This document shows, piece by piece, positions 13,931-20,066 of a stretch of DNA of 20,066 nt (position 1 is its first letter; the number at the start of each line of letters is the position of its first letter). The notes under the pieces are model-generated. The model searched no databases. It saw only the letters and a list, made by a program, of their open reading frames with translations, and had not been told where the DNA came from. The position numbers and the translations under genes were made by a program. The stretch covers positions 1-20,066 of the forward strand of contig JAJZRT010000013.1 in the NCBI GenBank assembly GCA_021802595.1, in the 5' to 3' direction. The stretch is from Pseudomonadota bacterium. GTDB taxonomy: Bacteria > Pseudomonadota > Gammaproteobacteria > Burkholderiales > Thiobacillaceae.

Positions 13931-14190
13931 CCACAGCACAGGCAATCATCAGGCGGCCACGGCCGTGTCGTGAGACGCGGCTGTTTTGCCGCTGGCCATT
14001 CCAGCGCCATCGACGGACTGCTTCACCCGGTTGCAGCCTTTGGGCCTGTCGGCCAACGCCGTGCTGACTGGAGCCGGTCAGGCGGTGGCGAGCGCACCGG
14101 TGTCGTTGTCGGCGACCAATCCCTGCGGATCATCGAAAGCATGTTGACGCGGGCGCTCTTCCCGCTGGTGCGGATGGCGCGCGGGCCCGC
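13931..14190. other. Non-coding stretch after sorB
   Basis: No gene is supported here. The short frames on either strand lack motifs and start signals. A GC-rich CGGCCACGGCCG-like inverted repeat lies near 13955-13970, without a T run, so a terminator is only possible. The promoter cassette begins at the right end. Confidence 0.55.
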
Positions 14191-14364
14191 CCCTGTGACC
14201 GTGGTCACCCGCAGGTCGTGACCCGCGGCACGTCCAAGTCGTGACTTTCGGGCACTTACATCCGCCAGGCCGCAACCTAAAGTTCGGGACATGGACACAC
14301 GGACCAAAGACAGCGCCGCGACGTTCAATCCCGATGGATCAACATGAGAAAAGGACCAGACCAT
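14191..14364 (+). promoter_or_regulatory. Promoter/leader cassette copy 2 (envelope-stress unit)
   Basis: The architecture is the same as at 11526-11690. Site 1 is GTGACCGTGGTCAC (14195-14208) within TGTGA-N6-TCACC. Site 2 is GGTCGTGACC (14214-14223). Site 3 is AAGTCGTGACTT (14236-14247). Centre spacings are again 17 and 23 bp. CTTACA (14255-14260) and TAAAGT (14278-14283) are 17 bp apart. The leader sequence GACC AAAGACAGCGCCGCGACG TTCAA also aligns. The divergence confined to spacers while sites are kept suggests function. Confidence 0.75.
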
Positions 14365-14917
14365 GAACCAGGCCATGCGCAAGATACAGGAACAGAACTT
14401 GAACAAGACCGATATCGCCGTCGCGGTGTATGACACGCATACCCAGGCGGAATCTGCCGTGAAGGCGCTGCAACGCGCCGGCTTCGACATGAAGAGGCTC
14501 TCGATCATCGGCAGGGACTACCACACCGAGGAGCACGTCGTCGGCTTTCTCAATGCCGGCGACCGGGCCAAATTCTTCGGCAAGCTTGGCGCGTTCTGGG
14601 GGGGGTTGGTGGGCATGCTATTCGGCTCCGCGCTGATTTTCATGCCGGTGGTGGGCCACGTGATCATTCTGGGGCCACTCGCGGCAACCATTTTCGGCGG
14701 ACTGGAGGGCGCCGTGCTGGTTGGCGGCGCCAGCGCACTGGTCGGGGCCTTGATGGCAATCGGCATTCCAAGGGACTCCGTGCTGCGTTACGAAACCGCG
14801 CTGAAGTCCGACAAGTTCCTGTTGATCGTTCATGGCGACGCGCAGGAGATCAAGCGGGCGCATGAACTGCTCGCGACCTCCGGTCTTGCTTCGTTCGATC
14901 ACCACGCCGCCGCCTGA
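14363..14917 (+). CDS. YflT/general stress 17M-like membrane protein (DUF1269-type)
   Basis: This 184-residue protein has an N-terminal alpha/beta domain (DIAVAVYDTHTQAESAVKAL, then LSIIGRDYHTEEHVVGF) like the YflT heat-induced stress domain. A central glycine-rich hydrophobic hairpin follows (WGGLVGMLFGSALIFMPVVG; ILGPLAATIFGGLEGAVLVG), then a return of the alpha/beta fold (SDKFLLIVHGDAQEIKRAHE). The family is linked to stress but its molecular role is not established. AAGGA lies 8 bases before ATG 14363. It is the first gene behind promoter cassette copy 2 and lies 87 bp upstream of the next gene. Confidence 0.8.
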   Translation: MNQAMRKIQEQNLNKTDIAVAVYDTHTQAESAVKALQRAGFDMKRLSIIGRDYHTEEHVVGFLNAGDRAKFFGKLGAFWGGLVGMLFGSALIFMPVVGHVIILGPLAATIFGGLEGAVLVGGASALVGALMAIGIPRDSVLRYETALKSDKFLLIVHGDAQEIKRAHELLATSGLASFDHHAAA

Positions 14918-15004
14918 TCTGCCTCGCACCAGGCGCATCCATGACGCGAACGAAGTCCGCATCCTTCGCACAGTCAACCTGTATTCGCTACGAAAGGTGT
15001 TCCT

Positions 15005-15688
15005 ATGAAACCCACCCTCAGACGCCTGACCGCGGCCGTCCTGATCGCCAGCGCGCAACTCTCCCCTGTGGCGTTTGCGCAGACCGGGAAAGCGCCTGCG
15101 GCGCAGGCGGCACCGACTCCGGCGTCCGAAGATTCGCAACGGGATTTCGGCAGCGCCGTTGAAGCCTTCGCGAGAAAGGACTACAAGGCGGCGGCCACCG
15201 AGATTCGCAAGGCGACCGGCTACATGCGTCGGGAAGCCAGCCGCGTCACCGGCACTGCCAGGCAGGGGCTCAACCACTCCGTGGCCGAACTCGACGCGCT
15301 TGCTGCTGCCGTCGAGAAAGGCGCGGTCAGGAACGAGAAATCGATGGACAAGGATTTCGCCAGAGCCAATCACGCACTCGCCCTGGCCCATCGTGCCGAG
15401 GCGGCTGAATCGTGGACGCACAAGGAATACGACAAGGCCGGCCAGGAACTCAAGGCCGCCGCCAGCGACCTGGAAAGTGCCGCGGGATGGGCCGGCACGG
15501 AAGCGAAGGCAGGGGCTTCCGCGGTCGTCGCCGATACCCGGGTGCTGGGCGACAAACTCGCCACGGGCGCAAAGTGGACGCGCGATGAAGTTGGCCGAGG
15601 TTTCGATGCGCTGGGACGCGCGCTGAACGACCTCGGACACAAGCTTGGTGTGAAGCAGCAGGCCGCGCCGGTGAAGCCGGGTGCGTGA
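15005..15688 (+). CDS. Secreted helical protein of unknown function
   Basis: This 227-residue protein begins with a clear Sec signal peptide (MKPTLRRLTAAVLIASAQLS; cleavage near AFA/QT at 25). The mature part is nearly all alpha-helical and rich in Ala, Lys and Glu, with TPR- or bundle-like spacing (FARKDYKAAATEIRKATGYM; HALALAHRAEAAESWTHKEY), and a tail with GAKWTRDEVGRGFDALGRAL. I do not assign a named domain. AAGGTG lies about 8 bases before ATG 15005. Its place between a stress-type membrane protein and an HdeA-like chaperone suggests an envelope role. Confidence 0.8.
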   Translation: MKPTLRRLTAAVLIASAQLSPVAFAQTGKAPAAQAAPTPASEDSQRDFGSAVEAFARKDYKAAATEIRKATGYMRREASRVTGTARQGLNHSVAELDALAAAVEKGAVRNEKSMDKDFARANHALALAHRAEAAESWTHKEYDKAGQELKAAASDLESAAGWAGTEAKAGASAVVADTRVLGDKLATGAKWTRDEVGRGFDALGRALNDLGHKLGVKQQAAPVKPGA

Positions 15689-15699
15689 AAAACTGAATG

Positions 15700-15723
15700 T
15701 GTCCACCGCGTTTGCGATGGACA
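15700..15723 (+). other. Intergenic hairpin between the helical protein and the HdeA-like gene
   Basis: TGTCCACCGC (15700-15709), loop GTTT, and GCGATGGACA (15714-15723) form a 10-bp stem with one G-U pair. There is no T run after it, so it is unlikely to be a simple terminator. It may protect or mark a processing site in the transcript, which is a guess. Confidence 0.5.
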
Positions 15724-15772
15724 TAAGGTGCGGATTCCGCGCATTTATTCAACCCTGATAGGAGATGAAAAA

Positions 15773-16072
15773 ATGAAATCAACCGTAACGCTGGCTGTTC
15801 TGGGTGGTGTATTGCTGTCTGCAACCATGACCTCGCCGGTTCTGGCGGCGACCCACAAGCCGGCCAGGATGACGTGCGAAGAATTTGTCGCGCTCGACGA
15901 TGTGGTCAAACCCAAAGTGGTTTACTGGGCTGAAGGCTTCAATCACAAAGGCAAGGCCGTTGACGCGGCCGTCGATATCGATGCCACCGACAAGCTGGTG
16001 CCCGTTCTTGTCACCGAATGCCAGAAAACCCCCAGGGCCTCTTTCTGGCATGAAGTCAAGAAACACCTGTGA
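15773..16072 (+). CDS. HdeA/HdeB-like periplasmic acid-stress chaperone
   Basis: This 99-residue protein has a signal peptide (MKSTVTLAVLGGVLLSATM, cleavage after VLA at 25) and the HdeA pattern: MTCEEFVALDDVVKPKVVYW, then AEGFNHKGK, then VPVLVTECQKTP...FWHEVKKHL. The two cysteines (35 and 83) match the conserved disulfide that ties the small helical fold. In enterobacteria HdeA unfolds at low pH and binds denatured periplasmic proteins. The frame is open to 15728, but AGGAG lies 7-11 bases before ATG 15773 and the signal peptide starts there. The lipoprotein gene begins 12 bp after its stop. Confidence 0.85.
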   Translation: MKSTVTLAVLGGVLLSATMTSPVLAATHKPARMTCEEFVALDDVVKPKVVYWAEGFNHKGKAVDAAVDIDATDKLVPVLVTECQKTPRASFWHEVKKHL

Positions 16073-16084
16073 CAGGAGTGGATC

Positions 16085-16591
16085 ATGAACAGATCAGCGC
16101 CACTGGGAGCCGCCGTGCTGGTCAGTCTGGCCGTACTGGGCGGTTGTACGACGATGGGGACGGGCCAGGGCGATATATCATCGCGCAACCACCAGCCCGG
16201 TGCGCCGGTGCATTTCACCTGGAAGAGCACCCATGGCGGGCAGCACGGCACGATGACGGCGACGCTGCAGAATGCCGTGTATCAGGGCCAGTTCTTCCAG
16301 ATTACCCGCCAGACGCAGCGGGAAATGCTGACGCCGTTATGGGTGGGGTGGAACGATGGCTGGGATGACTGGCCGTATGGGGGCGGCGCCTGGCCGGGCA
16401 GCCACGACGCCACGCAGTTCGTTACCTATTATTCAGGCAAGGTGCTGGCCAACCTCAACAGCCCGGGGGGAGGGCGGATGCGCTGCCGCTTCCTGCTGTT
16501 CTCACCCGCGTCGGGCATGGCGGGCGGAGGGCAGGGCGAATGCCAGCTCCGGGACGGGCGCACGGTCAACGCGACGTTTCCCCCTTCATGA
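16085..16591 (+). CDS. Predicted outer-membrane or inner-membrane lipoprotein of unknown function
   Basis: This 168-residue protein has a lipobox, VLGGC, with lipidated Cys21 after a short hydrophobic signal. Residue +2 is Thr, so no inner-membrane retention signal is evident. The mature part is beta-rich and Gly/Trp-rich (WVGWNDGWDDWPYGGGAWPG) with a later RMRCRFLLFSPASGMAGGGQ and GECQLRDGRTVNATFP. This 'GEC-LxDGR-I-A-F' ending recalls small bacterial lipoproteins that lack a known role. AGGAG lies about 8 bases before the ATG. It is the last gene of the stress-type unit. Confidence 0.82.
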   Translation: MNRSAPLGAAVLVSLAVLGGCTTMGTGQGDISSRNHQPGAPVHFTWKSTHGGQHGTMTATLQNAVYQGQFFQITRQTQREMLTPLWVGWNDGWDDWPYGGGAWPGSHDATQFVTYYSGKVLANLNSPGGGRMRCRFLLFSPASGMAGGGQGECQLRDGRTVNATFPPS

Positions 16592-16640
16592 TTTTTTGTT
16601 TCCTTAACCGACCGGCCACACGTAAAGTGTCCGTCGCACG

Positions 16641-17303
16641 ATGAACAGCCTGCTTGCCACGGCCCATCCCTGCATCGTCCAGTACGGTTACGGCGCCTTG
16701 TTCGGCGTGCTGTTCACCGAGTCGTTTGGATTGCCGTTGCCGGGCGAGACCTTCCTGGTTGCCGCGTCGTTTCTCGCCCTGCAGGGCGAGCTCGACATCT
16801 GGCTGGTGGGTCTGACGGCATGGGCGGCGGCAGTGCTGGGCGACAACGTCGGCTATGCCATCGGCCGCTTCGGTGGCCGCAGACTGGTGATGCGCCATGG
16901 CGCACGTGTCGGCATCAGTGCCGGGCGGCTGAACAAGGCAGAGCATTTCTTCGCGCATTACGGCCCGGAAGTCGTCATTGTCGCGCGTTTCTTCCCGCTG
17001 CTGCGGCAGCTTAACGGCATCGCCACGGGCAGTGCCGGAATGGGCTGGAAACGCTTCGTACTCTACAATGCGCTCGGCGGACTCCTTTGGGTGGCCGCAT
17101 GGAGTATGGGCATCTACTTTTTCGGCCGTCAGGTTGAGGTATGGCTGCTACGGGTGCATATGGCCGATTTGTGGCTGACGGGTGCGCTGGTGCTGCTGGT
17201 TGCGGCGGCTTGCCGGGCGATTTCGAAACGATCCCGGCGAAGCGCGCGGCGCCCGGGCAAGCCGGATGCCCAAAGTCACAACGAAGCCGTGGCGAAATCG
17301 TGA
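16641..17303 (+). CDS. DedA-family membrane protein
   Basis: This 220-residue integral membrane protein has the DedA/VTT pattern: FGVLFTESFGLPLPGETFLV (acidic residue and PxPGE in the first re-entrant region), then GDNVGYAIGRFGGRRLV, and RFFPLLRQLNGIATGSAGM with the conserved F.P..R. Members act in lipid scrambling (undecaprenyl phosphate or phospholipid) and proton-motive-force upkeep; the substrate here is not known. About five hydrophobic segments are seen, and a basic C-terminal tail of about 30 residues follows. The ribosome site before ATG 16641 is weak. The rhomboid gene follows after 67 bp. Confidence 0.9.
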   Translation: MNSLLATAHPCIVQYGYGALFGVLFTESFGLPLPGETFLVAASFLALQGELDIWLVGLTAWAAAVLGDNVGYAIGRFGGRRLVMRHGARVGISAGRLNKAEHFFAHYGPEVVIVARFFPLLRQLNGIATGSAGMGWKRFVLYNALGGLLWVAAWSMGIYFFGRQVEVWLLRVHMADLWLTGALVLLVAAACRAISKRSRRSARRPGKPDAQSHNEAVAKS

Positions 17304-17370
17304 CGACTGGCTCTCCTCGCGGCCGTGCGCGATCCTTATCCTGTGCTTGTCATTTCACGCTGGACCAGCC

Positions 17371-17949
17371 ATGTTCGACCTCCCGCCCATCACCCGCAGC
17401 ATCATCATCGCCAACGTGCTGGTGTTCCTGCTGGAGATCGCGTCCGGCAACAACAGCCTGATTTCGGCCTTCGCGCTATGGCCGCTGGGCCCGCAGTTCC
17501 TGCCGTGGCAAATCGTCACCTACGCTTTTCTGCACGGCAGCGTGACGCATCTGCTGTTCAACATGTTCGCGGTTTACATGTTTGGCGCGGACATGGAACG
17601 GACGTGGGGCGGGCGCCGCTATCTGACCTATTATCTGGTATGCGCCGTTGCCGCCGCGCTGGCGCAAACGCTGGTGAGCAGCGCCAGCGGCGCGGATTAC
17701 CCGACCGTGGGTGCGTCGGGCGCCGTGTTCGGCTTGTTGCTGGCGTTTGCGCGCTATTTCCCGCAGCGGCAGATCATGCTGCTGATACCGCCGGTTGCGT
17801 TGCCGGCCAGGCTGTTCGTGGTGCTGTATGGCGGGCTGGAGCTGCTGCTGGGCGTGACCGGCACGCAGGCGGGCGTGGCGCATTTCGCCCATCTGGGCGG
17901 ACTGGCGGGAGGATTCCTGCTGATGCGCTACTGGAAGAAATGGCGTTGA
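17371..17949 (+). CDS. Rhomboid-family intramembrane serine protease
   Basis: This 192-residue protein has six predicted membrane helices and complete active-site elements. These are HGSVTHLLFNM (His55, His60, Asn64; the oxyanion region), the catalytic Ser116 in GASGAVFG, and the catalytic His174 in HFAHLGGLAGG. A WR motif in the L1 loop appears as MERTWGGRRY. ATG 17371 begins just before the first helix (RSIIIANVLVFLLEI); the open frame extends upstream to 17182 but only overlaps DedA in another frame. The CcoQ-like gene follows 18 bp downstream. The substrate is unknown. Confidence 0.92.
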   Translation: MFDLPPITRSIIIANVLVFLLEIASGNNSLISAFALWPLGPQFLPWQIVTYAFLHGSVTHLLFNMFAVYMFGADMERTWGGRRYLTYYLVCAVAAALAQTLVSSASGADYPTVGASGAVFGLLLAFARYFPQRQIMLLIPPVALPARLFVVLYGGLELLLGVTGTQAGVAHFAHLGGLAGGFLLMRYWKKWR

Positions 17950-17967
17950 TACCGAAGGGGAAACCTC

Positions 17968-18105
17968 ATGAGCGAGAACGCGTGGTTTATCTACACGGTC
18001 ATACTGCTGGTGCTGTTCATAGGCGTGCTGTTCTGGGCGTTTGGCAAGAAGCGTAAGAAGCGCTTCGAGAAGGACGGCGAGATCCCGTTCCAGGACAGGC
18101 AATAA
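17968..18105 (+). CDS. CcoQ/FixQ-like small membrane protein
   Basis: This 45-residue gene starts at ATG 17968, with AAGGGGAA about 7 bases upstream. One hydrophobic helix (FIYTVILLVLFIGVLFWAF) is followed by a basic patch (GKKRKKRFEKDGE) and IPFQD. That order, helix then W.., basic residues, F-x-x-x then '-PF-D', is the pattern of CcoQ, the small stabilising subunit of cbb3 cytochrome oxidases. No ccoN, ccoO or ccoP is in the window, so it is an orphan copy or another small membrane protein of like shape. The ClC gene starts 1 bp after its stop. Confidence 0.75.
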   Translation: MSENAWFIYTVILLVLFIGVLFWAFGKKRKKRFEKDGEIPFQDRQ

Positions 18106-18106
18106 G

Positions 18107-19447
18107 GTGGCAACGACCCGTGCGCCGACGGATGCCGGGTCCGATCCGCCAGCACCCTACGGCCGCAATGTACAACTGCTGCGTCTGCTGGGGCTGGCGG
18201 TCATGGTTGGCATACTCGGTGCGCTGGCGGTACTGGCGTTTCATCAACTGCTGCTTGCGCTTGAAGCCGCGATGTATGGCTCGAACCTGGGACTGGTGGC
18301 CGATGCCACCCGTGTGCCGCCTGAGATACGCGCCGTCATTCCGGCGCTGGGCGGCCTTGCCGCCGGGCTGGTGCTGCAATATTTTCTCGGGCGCGGCAAA
18401 GGCGAAACCGGGGCGGATTACATGGAGGCCATCAACGCCGGAAGTGAAATTCCGTGGCGAACTTCGCTGCTGAAATCGGCGGCATCGGCCGCCACGGTCA
18501 TCTCCGGCGGCTCGATCGGGCGCGAGGGTTCGATGGTGCAACTGGCGGCCTTGTCCGGCAGCCTGCTGGGAAAAGCCCTGCATCTGTCGCCCGTCGAGCG
18601 GCGGTTTGCCGTGGCCTGCGGCGCGGCGGCAGGCCTCGCAGGCGCCTACAACACGCCCGTTGCCGGCGCCTTGTTCGTCGCCGAAATCGTGCTCGGCAGC
18701 ATCAGCGTGGGAAGCTTTGGCCCGCTGCTGCTGGCAGCGGCGATTGCCGATCTGGTGGTGCGCCATATCAGCCATGTCGGCCCCATTTTCGCCGCCGAAC
18801 CGGGCAATCTGCAAAGTCTGCCGGAGTTGCTGCTGGTGGTGGCGACCGGCCTCGCGGCAGGTGTGCTGGGGCCGTTGCTCATCACCGCATTGAATCGTAC
18901 GCACCGGGGCCTGGCCGCGTTGCGCTGGCCCCGGTGGCTGACGATGGCGCTCGCCGGGCTGGCGGTCGGCGGGCTTTCCGCCATCCGCCCGGAGGTATGG
19001 GGCAACGGCTACTCGGTGGTGAATTCATTACTGCACCAGCCATGGCTGTGGCAAGGCGTGCTGCTCATCCTGGTGCTGAAAGTCGTTGCCACCGTATTGA
19101 CGTCAGGTTCGGGGGCGGTCGGCGGCGTATTTACACCGACGTTGTTCGTCGGCGCGGCACTCGGTACGCTGGCCGGCAGTGGAGCGCAGCTTGTGCTGCC
19201 TGGCGCGTCGATGACGGCGTTTACCCTGGTCGGCATGAGCGCGTTTCTTGCTGCCGTTACCCACGCGCCACTCACGGCGGTGGTGATGGTCAGCGAAATG
19301 ACCTCCGGCTACGGCCTCGTGCCCGCACTGGTGCTGGCGAGTCTGGCTGGATACTACGTTTCGTCGGTGCTGCATCCGGGATCGATTTACGCACGCTCGA
19401 TTCCGCAGAATCACCCGACGCAAACCACGCCATCCACCCGTTTGTGA
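18107..19447 (+). CDS. ClC-family chloride channel/antiporter
   Basis: This 446-residue membrane protein has the three ClC selectivity signatures: GGSIGREGSMVQ (about 134-145, with gating Glu140), AGAYNTPVAGALFVAE, and GSGAVGGVFTPTLFVGAALG. Glu140 is the external gating glutamate, which favours proton-coupled exchange over channel behaviour. No CBS domains follow. GTG 18107 is taken as the start because it lies one base after the CcoQ-like stop and before the first helix; upstream in-frame sequence only overlaps that gene. It may aid charge balance under acid stress, in keeping with the HdeA-like gene upstream, but they are in separate units. Confidence 0.9.
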   Translation: MATTRAPTDAGSDPPAPYGRNVQLLRLLGLAVMVGILGALAVLAFHQLLLALEAAMYGSNLGLVADATRVPPEIRAVIPALGGLAAGLVLQYFLGRGKGETGADYMEAINAGSEIPWRTSLLKSAASAATVISGGSIGREGSMVQLAALSGSLLGKALHLSPVERRFAVACGAAAGLAGAYNTPVAGALFVAEIVLGSISVGSFGPLLLAAAIADLVVRHISHVGPIFAAEPGNLQSLPELLLVVATGLAAGVLGPLLITALNRTHRGLAALRWPRWLTMALAGLAVGGLSAIRPEVWGNGYSVVNSLLHQPWLWQGVLLILVLKVVATVLTSGSGAVGGVFTPTLFVGAALGTLAGSGAQLVLPGASMTAFTLVGMSAFLAAVTHAPLTAVVMVSEMTSGYGLVPALVLASLAGYYVSSVLHPGSIYARSIPQNHPTQTTPSTRL

Positions 19448-19502
19448 GGCCGGATGGGTAGCAAAAGGCCTCTGCAAGGTGGTTGACCAACCCAGGACGC
19501 CT

Positions 19503-19727
19503 CTTCCTGAAGAAAGCCCTATCCGTTTTCATGGCGGGTCCCTGGAGGCCGGAAAGACGGAAGCTTCCGTTGATCCGTCAAGGAAGCGCTGAACAAGTTG
19601 ATTCCGCTCATGGTTCGACAGGCTCACCACGAACGGAATCAACAAGTTGCCGTTCGTCCTGAGCTTGTCGAAGGACCTGTTCAGCGCTTCCTTAAGGGAA
19701 CTCGATGGCACCCGGATCATTCGAAAT
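19503..19727 (+). pseudogene. Zeta-toxin gene relic, interrupted by palindromic element B
   Basis: 19503-19577 aligns with the intact zeta gene at about 4908-4988 (key stretch TCCGTTTTCATGGCGG, then GGCCGG-AAA-AC.GA-GC.TCC), with at least two small deletions that break the frame. 19696-19727 (GGGAACTCGATGGCACC..ATTATTCG-like) continues the alignment at about 4997-5027. Together they cover residues ~35-72, including the Walker A region. The element at 19578-19695 sits between the halves. No protein can be made. Confidence 0.8.
19578..19695. repeat. MITE-like palindromic element, copy B (118 bp)
   Basis: Near-perfect inverted ends: TCAAGGAAGCGCTGAACAAG (19578-19597) and CCTGTTCAGCGCTTCCTTAA (19676-19695). 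It has the same inner GTTGATTCCG/CGGAATCAAC pair and GTTCGTCCTGAGCTTGTCGA core as copy A, with a shorter middle (19611-19630). It interrupts the zeta relic at TTAA, which in the intact gene is TTAAAGG at about 4991-4997. The target therefore probably was TTAA. Confidence 0.85.
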
Positions 19728-19728
19728 A

Positions 19729-19791
19729 AAAATAGCGGCGCTGGCCGCGATATTTTTTTTGCATCTGATCTGGTTTTTATCGCAATCCGGG
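19729..19791. repeat. Terminator-containing repeat, copy 2
   Basis: Hairpin GCGGC-GCTG-GCCGC followed by eight T (19753-19760) and the 19-mer GTTTTTATCGCAATCCGGG, matching 8191-8252. It follows the zeta relic directly. It can still act as a terminator for plus-strand transcripts, including any read-through from the ClC gene. Confidence 0.7.
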
Positions 19792-19810
19792 ATGGACTGG
19801 ATATTGAGCA

Positions 19811-19827
19811 CCTTACAGGGAGTAAGG
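19811..19827 (-). other. Short hairpin directly 3' of tRNA-Glu
   Basis: CCTTAC-AGGGA-GTAAGG gives a perfect 6-bp stem ending at the base next to the tRNA CCA. There is no T run on the minus strand. It may assist tRNA 3' maturation or be a weak terminator, but this is only inferred from position. Confidence 0.4.
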
Positions 19828-19903
19828 TGGCGTCCCCACGGGGATTCGAACCCCGGTTACCGCCGTGAAAGGGCGATGTCCTAGGCCTCTAGACGATGGG
19901 GAC
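19828..19903 (-). tRNA. tRNA-Glu (anticodon UUC)
   Basis: On the minus strand the sequence runs GTCCCCATCGTCTAGAGGCC and onward, with D arm GTCT...GGAC and anticodon loop CTTTCAC giving TTC. The T arm is ACCGGGGTTCGAATCCCCGT, then acceptor GGGGAC, discriminator G and encoded CCA (19828-19830). All stems pair. Confidence 0.97.
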
Positions 19904-19952
19904 CCGGACGACGGCGTGAACCGCCAACTCTACTGCTCGGCTTGCGCCGTTA

Positions 19953-20066
19953 CTACTTCCTGGAAAGCTGGGTCAGGACTACGCCGAGCATCAGACCGAC
20001 AAAGCCCAATGGTACCAGCGAGAGCCACATCTGGGCGTTCCCGCTGTCATGCAGCATTTCCCAAAA
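19953..20066 (-). CDS. End of a small membrane protein gene, 5' end uncertain
   Basis: The minus-strand frame is open to the window edge and ends with two successive stops (TAG, TAA). It encodes MLHDSGNAQMWLSLVPLGFV, then GLMLGVVLTQLSRK, with one hydrophobic helix and a short basic end. It may be a complete ~34-residue peptide starting at ATG 20057, or the last part of a longer gene that continues beyond the window, since 'FWE' precedes the Met in frame. I do not recognise the family. It lies 50 bp upstream of tRNA-Glu on the same strand. Confidence 0.5.
   Translation of the reverse strand, partial: FWEMLHDSGNAQMWLSLVPLGFVGLMLGVVLTQLSRK

Overview
This is a GC-rich window, visibly about 60-65% G+C. 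Its family content points to a betaproteobacterium, probably a respiring, possibly sulfur-oxidising, free-living lineage: GGDEF signalling, PrxQ, a SorAB-type sulfite dehydrogenase, a CcoQ-like peptide, DedA, rhomboid and ClC proteins, and two tRNAs with encoded CCA. No rRNA, CRISPR array or phage gene is seen. The genus cannot be fixed from the sequence alone.

Layout. (1) 1-2305 is housekeeping: the 3' end of a CDP-alcohol phosphatidyltransferase, a 164-bp palindromic element, and then, on the minus strand, a membrane peroxiredoxin followed by a membrane diguanylate cyclase. (2) 2403-8225 is an accessory island that begins 73 bp after a tRNA-Arg(CCU). It holds a damaged type I restriction-modification locus: a 3'-truncated hsdM fused by deletion to a 5'-truncated hsdS, and an intact-looking hsdR. 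Two toxin-antitoxin units sit between hsdS and hsdR: a DUF3018/MazE-like antitoxin with a MazF-like toxin, and a zeta-type kinase with a 61-aa downstream partner. (3) 8210-11259 carries a divergent two-component system: a CHASE/Cache-like sensor kinase on minus, and on plus a 63-residue helical protein translationally coupled to a NarL-type response regulator. (4) 11526-16591 carries two transcription units headed by near-duplicate promoter cassettes. The first encodes a cytochrome c and SorAB. The second encodes an envelope-stress set: a YflT/DUF1269-like membrane protein, a helical periplasmic protein, an HdeA-like chaperone and a lipoprotein. (5) 16641-19447 encodes a DedA protein, a rhomboid protease, a 45-aa CcoQ-like peptide and a ClC transporter. 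(6) 19448-20066 holds a zeta-toxin gene relic split by a second palindromic element, a copy of the terminator found after hsdR, tRNA-Glu(UUC), and the end of a small minus-strand membrane-protein gene.

The strongest signals beyond routine annotation are these. The ~165-bp promoter/leader cassette at 11526-11690 and 14191-14364 has three GTGAC-type palindromes with identical 17- and 23-bp centre spacing and identical -35/-10 geometry, which implies co-regulation of sulfite/cytochrome and acid/envelope-stress genes, plausibly by the adjacent two-component system. The zeta toxin has a non-canonical small 3' partner. The degenerate zeta relic at 19503-19727 is interrupted at a TTAA by a MITE-like palindrome whose core is also inserted in frame in hsdM and hsdR.
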